Shown here: one piece after another, positions 1-8,701 of the stretch
How positions within the stretch are numbered: the stretch's first letter is position 1
How the letters are laid out: each line of letters begins with the position of its first letter
Source of the DNA: Streptomyces sp. WMMC940
Lineage (GTDB): Bacteria; Actinomycetota; Actinomycetes; Streptomycetales; Streptomycetaceae
Reading direction: 5' to 3'
Assembly (NCBI RefSeq): GCF_027460265.1
Contig: NZ_JAPZBC010000001.1
Location: forward strand, 2,321,501-2,385,500
DNA length: 64,000 nt
The notes under the pieces: model-generated
The model's input: only the letters and a program-made list of their open reading frames with translations
What the model was told of the DNA's origin: nothing
Database searches by the model: none
Translations under genes and position numbers: made by a program

Positions 1-465
1 CCCCCACAGACGCCCCGCTCACTCGTCCGGTCGAACCCAGCTCGGCACTTTGAAGACATTTGATTGATGAATTTCCCATCCGGCCGGGCGCCGGTACCGA
101 ATACCTGACGGGTGCGATTCAAGCGCTTCCCGAGGCGGCCGCTACCAGCGGTCGACGCCGGGGGCCAGCGCCTCGTCCCGACGATGACAAAAACTTTGGT
201 GCGGTGGCTGGACCGGAGGCCGTCGGTGGTTCGCCGGCCGGGATTCATGAGCGTTGCCGTCACGTCGCAGGGCAGTCCGAAGGGATCTGGTCCGAGTGGC
301 AACCCTGCGATGCACGACGGAGACTGGTGATCGTGATTGTGACCGGAGAAGAGCTCACGACCGCGTGACTTCCGGATTGCTCGCTCCGGCCATCGCTGGA
401 GCGTGAGGACAACGAGTGCCGGCCGCGCGGGACGATGGCGACCGGCATTTCCTCAAGGAGCTCGC
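1..465. other. Leader region, no gene seen
   Basis: No reading frame here has Streptomyces-like coding character, and the short frames present lack ribosome binding sites. The stretch at about 48-80 is unusually AT-rich for the window (TTTGAAG, TTTGATTGATGAAT) and could hold the promoter of the operon that starts at 466. No clear -35/-10 pair could be assigned. An AAGGAG ribosome binding site lies at 455-460. Confidence 0.5.
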
Positions 466-3042
466 ATGGTGGAAAAGTCTGTCGAGGTCCTGACGCCCGA
501 GCCGGATGAATCGGCGCTCACCGAGCACCGAATTGACGGTCCGGCGACGGGAACGGGGACGGCAGGTGCCGAGAAGGACTTCGCCGAAGTGCTGGCCGGC
601 CTGGTCAAGGCCGAGCAGATATCCGCGGAAAGCCACTTCTTCGAGGACCTGTGCGCCAACTCGCTGGTCATGGCGCAGTTCTGTGCCCGGGTCAGGAAGC
701 GCGACGACCTTCCCTCGGTGTCGATGAAGGACATCTATCAGTACCCCACGATCCGCAGCCTGGTGACGGCGCTCGTGGCCGAAAAGCCCGCATCCGAAGC
801 CGCACCGCCACCCGAACCGGCCGAGAGCGCCGTACCCGTCAGCAGAAGGACGTACGTCCTGTGCGGAACCGCGCAGACCCTGATTTTCCTTGCCTACTGC
901 TTCGCCCTCGGCACCGTCACCGTCCGTGGCTACGAGTGGGTTTCCAGAGGCTCGGGCCTCCAGCACATCTATCTGCGGTCCATGGTCTTCGGCAGCGCCG
1001 CGATGATTGCGCTCTGCCTCTTCCCCATCGCCGCCAAGTGGATTCTGGTGGGCCGTTGGAAGCCACAGGAATTCCCTGTCTGGGGACTCGCCTATCTGCG
1101 GTTCTGGACCGTCAAGGTGCTGGTCAACGCGAACCCGATGAGATTCTACGTCGGGAATCCGCTGTACGTCCTCTATCTGCGGGCCCTCGGTGCCCGTATC
1201 GGAAAGGGCGTCACCATCCTTTCCCGGACCGTCCCGGTGTGCACCGACCTGCTCACGATCGGCGACGGCACGGTCATCCGCAAGGAGTCCTACTTCATCG
1301 GCTACCGCGCCCACGCCGGACGCATCCAGACGGGCCGCGTCACGATCGGACGGGACGCGTTCGTCGGTGAGAAGACCGTGCTCGACATCGACACGTCGAT
1401 GGGCGATCGGGCCCAACTGGGCCACACCTCCGCATTGCAGAGCGGTGAGTCGATCCCGGCCGGCGAGCACTGGCACGGCTCCCCGGCCGAGCGCACCGAC
1501 GTCGACTACGTGCGCGTGCCGGCGGCGCGTTGCAGCACGCTGCGCCGGACGCTCTTCGGGCTCGGCACCGTGCTGCAACTGTTCGTGCTGTACGTCCCGC
1601 TGATGGTCGGCGGCGCGTACCTCCTGGTGACGGAGATTCCGGCGCTGAACCAGGTACTCGGCCCCGGCGCCACGCACATCGCGTCGGCGAGCCTTTACAT
1701 CGACGCCCTGGTCCTGTCCGTCGTCCTCTTCTTCGGCTTCCTCGTCCTGGGTCTGGTCTGGCTGTTCACCGTGCCGCGGCTGCTGAGCCTGGCGATCGAG
1801 CCGGACAGGGTCTATCCGCTGTACGGCCTGCAGTACTCGCTGCACCGGCTCATCGCGCGGATGACCAACGTCAAGTTCTTCGGCTGGCTCTTCGGGGACA
1901 GCTCGTACATCGTCCACTACCTGCGCTTCCTCGGCTACGACCTGTCCAAGGTGGAGCAGACCGGGTCCAACTTCGGCACCCATGTGCAGCACGAGTCCCC
2001 CTACCTCACCACGGTGGGTACCGGAACGATGGTCGCCGACGGTCTCTCCGTCATGAACGCGGAATTCTCGGGAACGTCGTTTCGCGTCTCCCGGGCCGTC
2101 ATAGGCCCGCACAGCTTCCTCGGCAACAACATCGCCTACCCGTCCGGGGGCAGGACCGGCGAGAACACCCTGCTCGCGACGAAGGTGATGATCCCGCTCG
2201 ACGGCGAAGTCCGCGAGGACGTGGGCCTGCTGGGAGCGCCGTGCTTCGGGATCCCGCGCACCGTCGAGCGCGACACCCGCTTCGACCACCTGAGGACCGG
2301 CGAGGAGTTCCACCGCAACCTGGCCGCGAAGAACCGGTACAACCTCCGCACCATGGCGTACTGGTTGTTCGTGCGGTGGGTGCACTCGTTCGTGCTGACG
2401 GTGCTCGCTCTGGCGACGCTCGACGTGTACGGCGTGCTCGGGCATCTGGTGGTCGCGCTGTACCTCTCGATCACCCTGGCGTTCACAGCGTGCTACTTCA
2501 CCCTGTCGGAACGGCTCATCACCCGCTTCCGGCCGCTGGAACCCAAGCTGTGCTCCATCTACGACCCGTACTTCTGGTGGCACGAGCGCCTCTGGAAGGT
2601 TCCCGAGCACTACCTCAACCTCTTCAGCGGCACGCCCTACAAGACGCTGCTGTGGCGGATGCTGGGCGTGCGCATGGGCAGGCGGGTCTTCGACGACGGC
2701 GCGGGCTTCACGGAGCGGACGCTGACCACGGTCGGCGACTTCTGCACGCTGAACCAGGCGAGCAGGGTCCAGTGCCACTCGCAGGAGGACGGCACGTTCA
2801 AGTCCGACCACAGCGTCCTCGGCAACGGATGCACCCTCGGCGTCAACGCCCACGTGCACTACGGCGTGACCATGGGCGACCACGCCCAGCTCGCCGCCGA
2901 CGCCTTCCTGATGAAGGGCGAGGAAATGCCCGCGCACGCACGGTGGGTCGGGAATCCGGCCGCCGAGGCACGTGGGGCCGCCTACCGACCCGTCGCCGTG
3001 AACGGCAGCCCGCAGCCGCACGCGGCGTCCGGGCGAGGGTGA
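466..3042 (+). CDS. Carrier domain plus Pls-type membrane polymerase half (T-TM-C x3)
   Basis: The 858-residue membrane protein opens with a phosphopantetheine carrier domain (about residues 38-110; attachment serine 66 in DLCANSLVMA). It then alternates paired membrane helices (about 130-155/175-200, 365-385/430-455, 640-660/670-690) with three soluble blocks rich in hexapeptide-type turns (IGDGTVI, VTIGRDAFVGEK, LGNGCTLGVNAHVH). That is the layout of the C-terminal half of poly-epsilon-lysine synthetase and poly(diaminopropionate) synthetase. In those enzymes three tandem soluble domains surrounded by membrane helices condense free monomers onto a carrier-bound one. Here the adenylation domain is absent and encoded by the next gene, while the carrier domain is retained. 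ATG 466 is chosen because AAGGAG sits 5 bases upstream; the frame is open further back but without such a site. Fourteen bases separate it from the NRPS gene. Function is inferred from architecture and context. Confidence 0.85.
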   Translation: MVEKSVEVLTPEPDESALTEHRIDGPATGTGTAGAEKDFAEVLAGLVKAEQISAESHFFEDLCANSLVMAQFCARVRKRDDLPSVSMKDIYQYPTIRSLVTALVAEKPASEAAPPPEPAESAVPVSRRTYVLCGTAQTLIFLAYCFALGTVTVRGYEWVSRGSGLQHIYLRSMVFGSAAMIALCLFPIAAKWILVGRWKPQEFPVWGLAYLRFWTVKVLVNANPMRFYVGNPLYVLYLRALGARIGKGVTILSRTVPVCTDLLTIGDGTVIRKESYFIGYRAHAGRIQTGRVTIGRDAFVGEKTVLDIDTSMGDRAQLGHTSALQSGESIPAGEHWHGSPAERTDVDYVRVPAARCSTLRRTLFGLGTVLQLFVLYVPLMVGGAYLLVTEIPALNQVLGPGATHIASASLYIDALVLSVVLFFGFLVLGLVWLFTVPRLLSLAIEPDRVYPLYGLQYSLHRLIARMTNVKFFGWLFGDSSYIVHYLRFLGYDLSKVEQTGSNFGTHVQHESPYLTTVGTGTMVADGLSVMNAEFSGTSFRVSRAVIGPHSFLGNNIAYPSGGRTGENTLLATKVMIPLDGEVREDVGLLGAPCFGIPRTVERDTRFDHLRTGEEFHRNLAAKNRYNLRTMAYWLFVRWVHSFVLTVLALATLDVYGVLGHLVVALYLSITLAFTACYFTLSERLITRFRPLEPKLCSIYDPYFWWHERLWKVPEHYLNLFSGTPYKTLLWRMLGVRMGRRVFDDGAGFTERTLTTVGDFCTLNQASRVQCHSQEDGTFKSDHSVLGNGCTLGVNAHVHYGVTMGDHAQLAADAFLMKGEEMPAHARWVGNPAAEARGAAYRPVAVNGSPQPHAASGRG

Positions 3043-3056
3043 GGGAGGACGCACCG

Positions 3057-6000
3057 ATGGAGACGCAGACGGCGCGGACGGCAGGGTCGGCGCGGACGGA
3101 TGCCGGCCGGGAGTTCTGGCGCGAGGTACTGGCCGAGGGCGGCTTCACCGCGGTGCCGCGGTGGGTGGCGGCCGCTCCGACGCCCGACGCCGGGGCGTAC
3201 GGGACGTGCGAGGTGACCGTCCCCGGCACGCGGGCGAAGGCCCTGCGGCGACTGGCCGAGGACTCCGGCGTCGCGCTGGACGCGGTGGTCCTCGCGGCCC
3301 ACGCGCGCGTGCTGGCGGTGCTGTCGGGCGAGGACGAGGCCGTCACCGGCTGGGTTCCCGCTCCGGGTGCTCCGGCGCTGCCGTGCCGGATGACGGCCGA
3401 CGGCGCTCGTACCTGGAGGGCGTTGGTGGGCGAGGCGCACCGCGTGACCACGGGACTGCGGGCGCACCGCGACTTCCCGGTGGAGGCGCTGGCGCGCGAG
3501 CTGGGCGTGGCTGGACCGCTGTACGAGGTGGAGTTCGACCCCCACGGGATCGACGGGGACGTGGGTGGCGGTGCTGTGTTGCGTGTGTCGGTGGTGGAGG
3601 GGGTGGGCGGGGAGTTGGTGCTGGGGTTGCGGTTCCGCACCGATGCGCTGGACGGGGAGGCGGCGGGCCGGATCGCCGGCTACCACCTGGCCGCGCTGGA
3701 GCAGATGGTCGCAGGTCCGGACACGGCCCCGGCTTCCGTGGTCTCCGACCAGGAGGTGGGTTTTCAGGTGGAGGGGCTGGCGGGTCGGCGGCGGGAGTTG
3801 CCGGGGTTGCGGGTGCACGAGTTGTTCGAGGAGCGGGTGCGGATGCATCCGGATGCGGTTGCGGTGGTGCACGGGGGGCGGGAGTGGACGTACGGGGAGT
3901 TGAACGGGCGGGCGAACCGGTTGGCGCGGGCGCTGCGGGTGCGGGGTGTGGAGGGGGAGGGTGTGGTGGGGGTGGTGCTGGAGCGGAATGCGGACTGGTT
4001 GGCGTCGGTGTTGGCGGTGTTCAAGGCGGGTGGGGTGTATCTGCCGATCGAGCCGGGTTTCCCGGCGGGTCGGATCGCGGCGACGTTGTCGCGGGCGGGG
4101 TGCCGGGTGGTGGTGACGGAGTCGGGGAGTTCGGCCTCGTTGGACGAGGCGTTGGTCGCGGTCGGTGGGGTGGAGCGGCTGTTGGTGGATGTGGCGTATG
4201 CCGAGGGGCACGCTCGGGAGGATCTGGGTGTGCCGGTGGCGGCGGGGCAGTTGGCGTACATCTACTTCACCTCCGGTTCGACGGGTGAGCCGAAGGGTGC
4301 GATGTGCGAGCACGCGGGTCTGGTCAATCATCTGTTCGCGAAGATCGACGATCTGGGGATCGGTGAGGGCGGTGTGGTGGCGCAGGTCGCGCCGCAGTGC
4401 TTCGACATCTCCTTGTGGCAGTTGGTGGCGGGGTTGTTGGTGGGTGGGCGGACGGTGCTGGTGGAGCAGGACGCGGTGCTGGATGTGTCGCGGTTCCTGG
4501 ACACGGTCATCGGGGCCGGGGTGAACGTGTTGCAGGTGGTGCCGTCGTATCTGGAGGCGGTGTTGGCCGCGCTGGAGCGGGAGCCGCGGCGGCTGGGGGA
4601 GGTGCGGTGTGTGTCGGTGACGGGTGAGGCGTTGAAGCGGGAGCTGGTCGAGCGGTGGTTCGCCGCGCAGCCGGGGATCGCGCTGGTCAATGCCTATGGG
4701 CTGACGGAGACCTGTGACGACACCAACCATGAGGTGATGACGGGGGTGCCGGGGCGGGTGCTGCTGGGGCGGCCGGTGGCCAATGTGCATGTGTATGTGG
4801 TGGACGAGGGGTTGCGGCCGGTGCCGTTGGGTGCGCCGGGGGAGATCGTGTTCTCGGGGGTGTGTGTGGGGCGTGGGTATGTCAATGATCCGGAGCGGAC
4901 GGCGGCGGTGTTCGTGCCGGATCCGTTGCGGCCGGGTGAGCGGTTGTACCGCAGTGGGGATCGTGGGCGGTGGGATGTGTCGGGGAAGTTGGAGTTCCTG
5001 GGTCGGCGGGACACGCAGGTGAAGGTCCGTGGGTTCCGGATCGAGATCGGTGAGGTGGAGAACGCGCTGCTGGGTCAGGCGGGGGTGCGTGAGGGTGCGG
5101 TGGTCGCCGCGCCGGGGGCGGCGGGGACGCAGTTGGTGGCGTTCTACGGTGCGGTGGCGCCGTTGGAGAGCGGGGTGTTGGCGGCGGGGTTGGGTGCGGT
5201 GCTGCCGTCGTACATGGTGCCTTCGGTGTTCCACTGGCGGGGAGCGGGGTTGCCGCTGACCGCGAACGGCAAGGTCGACCGGAAGGCCCTGACCGCGCTC
5301 GCGGCGGGTCTCGGGAGTGCGGCCGCGGCCGGTGGTGGCGGGCGTGAGGCGCCGGCGACCGCGGCGGAACGGCGGCTGGCGGCGGCCTGGTCGGCCGTGC
5401 TCGGTGTGCCCGAGGACCGGATCGGCCGGGGCGACCACTTCTTCGACCGCGGTGGCACATCGCTGTCCGCGGTGAAACTCGCGATCGCCCTGGACCGGGC
5501 CGTCACCCTCAAGGACGTCACCCGCCACCCCGTCCTCACCGACCTCGCCGCACTCCTCGACACCGACACCGACACCACCCCCAACCAACCCGCCACGAAC
5601 GGCCCGAGCGCGCCGCGGGGCACTCGCCGCACCGCCGGAGACGGTCTGCTGGAGCGCCTGTCGGAGCCGAAGGACGCAACGGCCGGCGCCCTGGTCTGCT
5701 TCCCCTACGCGGGCGGCAACGCGGTGAACTTCCAGCCGCTGGCCCGCGCCCTGGCGGCCGACGGACCGGCCGTGTACGCCGTCGAACTCCCCGGACACGA
5801 CCTGGCGGCCGCCCGTGAACCCTTCGCCCCGCTGGAGCAGGTGGTCGAGCGGGTCGTGGACGAGATCATCGGTCTGGGCGTTTCCCGGGTGCTGCTGTGG
5901 GGCCACTCCTCCGGCACCGCTCCCGCCGTGGAGACGGCACGGAGGCTCCAGGAGCGCGGTGTCGAGGCCGAGCGGGTGTTCCTCGCCGCGCAGCTGCTCG

Positions 6001-6413
6001 GCGGGGCGGCGGAACGGCGGAGCGCCGTCGACGAGCTCACCCGCAGGAGCAACGCCGAGATCGCCGCCGGGCTGGGCGACGACCGCGGTCACACCGGACT
6101 CGGCGAACTGGACGCCCGGCGCGCCGAGCACATCGGTGCCGCCTACCGCCACGACTGCGTGGCCGCCCACGAGTACTTCGCCGGCCTCCTGGAGGCCCCG
6201 CCCGACGTGAGGCTGTCCACGCCGGTCACGGTCGTCGTGGCCGCGGACGACCCGGTCACGGCGTCCCCCGGACGGCACCGCGACTGGCGGCTGCTGGCCG
6301 AGCACGTCGATCTGTACGAACTCGCCGACGGAGGCCACTACTTCCTCCGCACCCGTCCGGCCGAGGCGGCACGAGCCGTGCTGCGCGCCGCTGCCCAGCC
6401 GGCTCCTTCCTGA
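3057..6413 (+). CDS. NRPS: C-lobe remnant, adenylation, carrier, thioesterase
   Basis: The 1118-residue single-module NRPS starts with about 220 residues resembling only the C-terminal lobe of a condensation domain; no HHxxxDG motif is present, so it cannot condense in the usual way. An adenylation domain follows (TSGSTGEPKG at about 405, FDISLW at 449, NAYGLTET, YRSGDRGRW, NGKVDRKAL). Reading the ten pocket positions against PheA gives DIWQSTADDK. The two acidic residues near the end would suit a basic side chain such as diaminopropionate. The carrier domain has serine 802 in GGTSLS. A type II-like thioesterase ends the protein (GHSSG, serine 951; late DGGHYF histidine). GAGGGAGG precedes ATG 3057. 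Context with Dap-synthesis genes and the membrane half upstream suggests it activates Dap. The adenylation part has distinctly G-ending codons unlike the flanks. Confidence 0.9.
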   Translation: METQTARTAGSARTDAGREFWREVLAEGGFTAVPRWVAAAPTPDAGAYGTCEVTVPGTRAKALRRLAEDSGVALDAVVLAAHARVLAVLSGEDEAVTGWVPAPGAPALPCRMTADGARTWRALVGEAHRVTTGLRAHRDFPVEALARELGVAGPLYEVEFDPHGIDGDVGGGAVLRVSVVEGVGGELVLGLRFRTDALDGEAAGRIAGYHLAALEQMVAGPDTAPASVVSDQEVGFQVEGLAGRRRELPGLRVHELFEERVRMHPDAVAVVHGGREWTYGELNGRANRLARALRVRGVEGEGVVGVVLERNADWLASVLAVFKAGGVYLPIEPGFPAGRIAATLSRAGCRVVVTESGSSASLDEALVAVGGVERLLVDVAYAEGHAREDLGVPVAAGQLAYIYFTSGSTGEPKGAMCEHAGLVNHLFAKIDDLGIGEGGVVAQVAPQCFDISLWQLVAGLLVGGRTVLVEQDAVLDVSRFLDTVIGAGVNVLQVVPSYLEAVLAALEREPRRLGEVRCVSVTGEALKRELVERWFAAQPGIALVNAYGLTETCDDTNHEVMTGVPGRVLLGRPVANVHVYVVDEGLRPVPLGAPGEIVFSGVCVGRGYVNDPERTAAVFVPDPLRPGERLYRSGDRGRWDVSGKLEFLGRRDTQVKVRGFRIEIGEVENALLGQAGVREGAVVAAPGAAGTQLVAFYGAVAPLESGVLAAGLGAVLPSYMVPSVFHWRGAGLPLTANGKVDRKALTALAAGLGSAAAAGGGGREAPATAAERRLAAAWSAVLGVPEDRIGRGDHFFDRGGTSLSAVKLAIALDRAVTLKDVTRHPVLTDLAALLDTDTDTTPNQPATNGPSAPRGTRRTAGDGLLERLSEPKDATAGALVCFPYAGGNAVNFQPLARALAADGPAVYAVELPGHDLAAAREPFAPLEQVVERVVDEIIGLGVSRVLLWGHSSGTAPAVETARRLQERGVEAERVFLAAQLLGGAAERRSAVDELTRRSNAEIAAGLGDDRGHTGLGELDARRAEHIGAAYRHDCVAAHEYFAGLLEAPPDVRLSTPVTVVVAADDPVTASPGRHRDWRLLAEHVDLYELADGGHYFLRTRPAEAARAVLRAAAQPAPS

Positions 6414-6435
6414 GCCGCGACCGAAAGGAACAGAA

Positions 6436-7443
6436 ATGTCGTCCTCATCCCACGCGTCACTGCTCGACGTGGAGTCGCAGCCGGGCAGGCCCCCGGTCCT
6501 GCACGTCGAGTCCCCCGGGGACGCGGCGAGCTGGGCGGCCGGGCAGCGGGACGCACTGCGCTCCCTGGTCGCCGAGCGCGGCGCGGTGCTGGTGCGCGGT
6601 CTGGGACTGCGTGAGGCGGACCAGGTCGGCGCGGTGTTCCAGCAGCTCGCCGGCGGACCGCTGATGACCGAACGGGAGGCGTTCGCCGCGCGCGAGTCGT
6701 ACCGGGACGGTGTGTACTCCTCCACGGCGTGGCCGCCGAACCAGCCGATGTGCATGCACCACGAGCTCAGCTACACGACGACGTTCCCCGGCCTGATGAT
6801 GTTCGCGTGCCTGACCGCTCCGGCCGCCGGCGGGGTCACCGGGGTCTCGGACGCCACCGCCGTGCTGGAGGCGCTGCCACCGGCGACGGTGGAACGCTTC
6901 GAGCGGGAGGGCTGGCTGCTCACCCGCAGCTACAACGACGAGATCGGCGCCTCCTGGACCGAGGCCTTCGGCACCGACGACCGGGCCGCCGTCGAGGACT
7001 ACTGCCGGGCCAACGCCATCGACCTCGCCTGGCAGGGCGACGGCGGACTGCGCACCCGCCAGCGCCGCAGCGCCGTCGTGCGCCACCCGTTGACCGGAGC
7101 ACGCTGCTGGTTCAACCAGATCGCGTTCCTCAACGAATGGACCCTCGCCCCCGAGGTCCGCGAGTACCTCGTCGACGAATACGGCGAGGACGGCCTGCCG
7201 TTCAACACCCGCTACGGCAACGGCGACCCCGTCGGCGAGGACGTCGTCCAGATCCTCAACGAGGTCTACGAGGCCCACACCGACCGCGAACCCTGGCAGC
7301 CCGGCGATCTGATGCTCGTCGACAACATCCGCACCGCCCACAGCCGCGAGCCCTACGACGGCCCCCGCGAGATCCTCGTCGGCATGGCCGAGCCGGTGTC
7401 CCTGGCCGACTGCTCGCCGACCGTCGAGGTGAGGGCGCTGTGA
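6436..7443 (+). CDS. SyrP/TauD-like Fe(II)/2-oxoglutarate oxygenase
   Basis: The 335-residue protein matches the TauD/SyrP group of non-haem iron, 2-oxoglutarate-dependent oxygenases. Visible ligands are H108 and E110 in MCMHHELSY and a distal H302 in TAHSREPYDGPREI, whose arginine would hold 2-oxoglutarate. SyrP-type members hydroxylate the beta carbon of an amino acid while it is bound to an NRPS carrier. Here the likely target is the aminoacyl group on one of the two carrier domains encoded upstream. It starts 22 bases after the NRPS gene behind AAAGGAA, and its stop codon overlaps the GTG start of the next gene, so the genes are co-transcribed. SbnB-type catalysis releases 2-oxoglutarate, which this enzyme could use. 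The exact hydroxylation site is unknown. Confidence 0.85.
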   Translation: MSSSSHASLLDVESQPGRPPVLHVESPGDAASWAAGQRDALRSLVAERGAVLVRGLGLREADQVGAVFQQLAGGPLMTEREAFAARESYRDGVYSSTAWPPNQPMCMHHELSYTTTFPGLMMFACLTAPAAGGVTGVSDATAVLEALPPATVERFEREGWLLTRSYNDEIGASWTEAFGTDDRAAVEDYCRANAIDLAWQGDGGLRTRQRRSAVVRHPLTGARCWFNQIAFLNEWTLAPEVREYLVDEYGEDGLPFNTRYGNGDPVGEDVVQILNEVYEAHTDREPWQPGDLMLVDNIRTAHSREPYDGPREILVGMAEPVSLADCSPTVEVRAL

Positions 7444-8558
7444 ACGCCGTCCGATCCGGCCGGACGGAGTCCGCCGTGGAGCCCGCGAAGCACCGGCCGT
7501 ACGGCCTGGGCGGTTCGGGCGGACCGACGGGTGCCGCGCCGTCGTTCGCGGTGATCCCGGGTGAGCAGGTGCGGCGTGCGCTGCGGGGCCACGAGAAGCG
7601 GATCGTCGAGCTCGTCGAGGCCACGTACCGGTTGCACGGAGAGGGCCGTACCGTCAACCCGCCCTCGTACTTCCTGCGCTTCCAGGACCGTCCGGCGTCG
7701 CGGATCATCGCGCTGCCGGCGTCGCTCGGCGGGCAGGCCGGCGTGGACGGCATCAAGTGGGTCTCCAGCTTCCCGGCGAACGTGGAGTCCGGTCTTCCCC
7801 GGGCCTCCGCGGTGCTGATCCTCAACGACCACGACACCGGCTACCCCTTCGCCTGCCTGGAGGGCTCGATCATCAGTGCGACCAGGACGGCCGCCTCGGC
7901 GGCGTTGGCGGCGGACCGGCTCAGCCGGGGGCGGTCGGCCGGGCGCCCGGCCCGGGTCGGGTTCTTCGGCACGGGCCTCGTCGCCCGCTACATCCACACC
8001 TTCCTCGCCGGCACCGGATGGTCCTTCGACGAGATCGGCGTCCACGACGTGGCGCCGGAGAGCGCGGCCGGGTTCCGCTGCTATCTGGAGCAGTCGGGCA
8101 CGGCGGGCCGGATCAGTGTGCACGACGACCCCGAGGAGCTGATCCGCTTCAGCGACCTCGTGGTCTTCGCGACCATCGCCACCGAGCCGCACGTCACCGA
8201 CCCGTCCTGGTTCGCGCACAACCCACTGGTGCTGCACGTGTCCCTGCGCGACCTCGCCCCGGAGGTCCTGCTCGCCTCGGCCAATGTCGTGGACGACGTC
8301 GAGCACTGCCTCAGGGCCGACACCTCCCCGCACCTGGCGGAGCGGCTGACGGGCGGCCGCGCCTTCCTGGACGGCACGCTCGACGACGTGATCGCCGGCC
8401 GGGTGACGCTCCCGGCGGACCGGCCGGTGGTCTTCTCGCCGTTCGGCCTCGGGGTGCTGGACCTCGCGGTCGGCACATGGGTCTACGACGAGGTGGCGCG
8501 CTCCGGCGGGCTGCACGTCGTCGACGGCTTCTTCCACGAACTGCGCCGGTACGGCTGA
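7440..8558 (+). CDS. SbnB-like 2,3-diaminopropionate synthase (ornithine cyclodeaminase family)
   Basis: The 372-residue member of the ornithine cyclodeaminase/mu-crystallin family carries a Rossmann motif (VGFFGTGLVARYIHTF) in its middle, after an N-terminal substrate half with GIKWVSSFP and NDHDTGYPFACLEGSIISATRTAA. SbnB enzymes oxidatively cleave N-(1-amino-1-carboxy-2-ethyl)-glutamic acid with NAD+ to give L-2,3-diaminopropionate and 2-oxoglutarate. The SbnA-like partner two positions downstream supports this specific role over cyclodeamination. GTG 7440 is chosen because it overlaps the preceding stop (GTGA) and a GAGGTGAGG site lies just upstream; the frame extends much further back inside the oxygenase gene only as a shadow. 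The first ~35 residues are Gly/Arg-rich and probably disordered. Confidence 0.9.
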   Translation: MNAVRSGRTESAVEPAKHRPYGLGGSGGPTGAAPSFAVIPGEQVRRALRGHEKRIVELVEATYRLHGEGRTVNPPSYFLRFQDRPASRIIALPASLGGQAGVDGIKWVSSFPANVESGLPRASAVLILNDHDTGYPFACLEGSIISATRTAASAALAADRLSRGRSAGRPARVGFFGTGLVARYIHTFLAGTGWSFDEIGVHDVAPESAAGFRCYLEQSGTAGRISVHDDPEELIRFSDLVVFATIATEPHVTDPSWFAHNPLVLHVSLRDLAPEVLLASANVVDDVEHCLRADTSPHLAERLTGGRAFLDGTLDDVIAGRVTLPADRPVVFSPFGLGVLDLAVGTWVYDEVARSGGLHVVDGFFHELRRYG

Positions 8559-8586
8559 GCCGCCCGGAAGCCGGTGAGGAGGCACC

Positions 8587-8691
8587 TTGCAGGACTGGTC
8601 CCCCGGAGAGATCAAGGGTCAGGTCTCCGTAGCAGCTACGGACGACTCCACGGCCGCTGACGCAGGGGCCCGACGGGCCCGCTGCAGATGA
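8587..8691 (+). CDS. Possible 34-residue peptide between sbnB-like and sbnA-like genes
   Basis: A TTG-initiated frame of 34 codons sits in the 143-base gap between the two Dap-synthesis genes. GGAGG (8578-8582) precedes it by four bases, and its TGA overlaps the AGGAGG site of the next gene, which would give translational coupling. The peptide would begin LQDWSPGEIKGQ and end ARRARCR, with a single cysteine. I recognise no family. A perfect 17-base palindrome lies inside it, so the stretch could instead be a structured leader for the next gene. The evidence is only the well-placed ribosome site, the coupling and the open frame. Confidence 0.35.
   Translation: MQDWSPGEIKGQVSVAATDDSTAADAGARRARCR
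8626..8642. repeat. Perfect 8-bp inverted repeat, 1-base centre
   Basis: TCCGTAGC and GCTACGGA flank a single A. The palindrome lies 60 bases before the sbnA-like start and could be an operator or an RNA hairpin. A second self-complementary stretch (GGGCCC GAC GGGCCC) follows at about 8668-8682. Confidence 0.6.
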
Positions 8692-8701
8692 GGAGGCCAT
8701 C

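Noticed and set aside
60..368. Short plus-strand frames in the leader of the NRPS operon
   Set aside because: No ribosome site, no recognisable family and poor codon character.
355..3054. Minus-strand frame opposite the membrane synthetase gene
   Set aside because: Composition is Arg/Gly/Glu-rich without motifs; the plus-strand protein has clear domains and a good ribosome site.
2982..6755. Very long minus-strand open frame across the NRPS gene
   Set aside because: It is the shadow of a G-rich coding strand; translation is Arg/His/Pro-rich, no ribosome site, and the plus strand has a complete NRPS.
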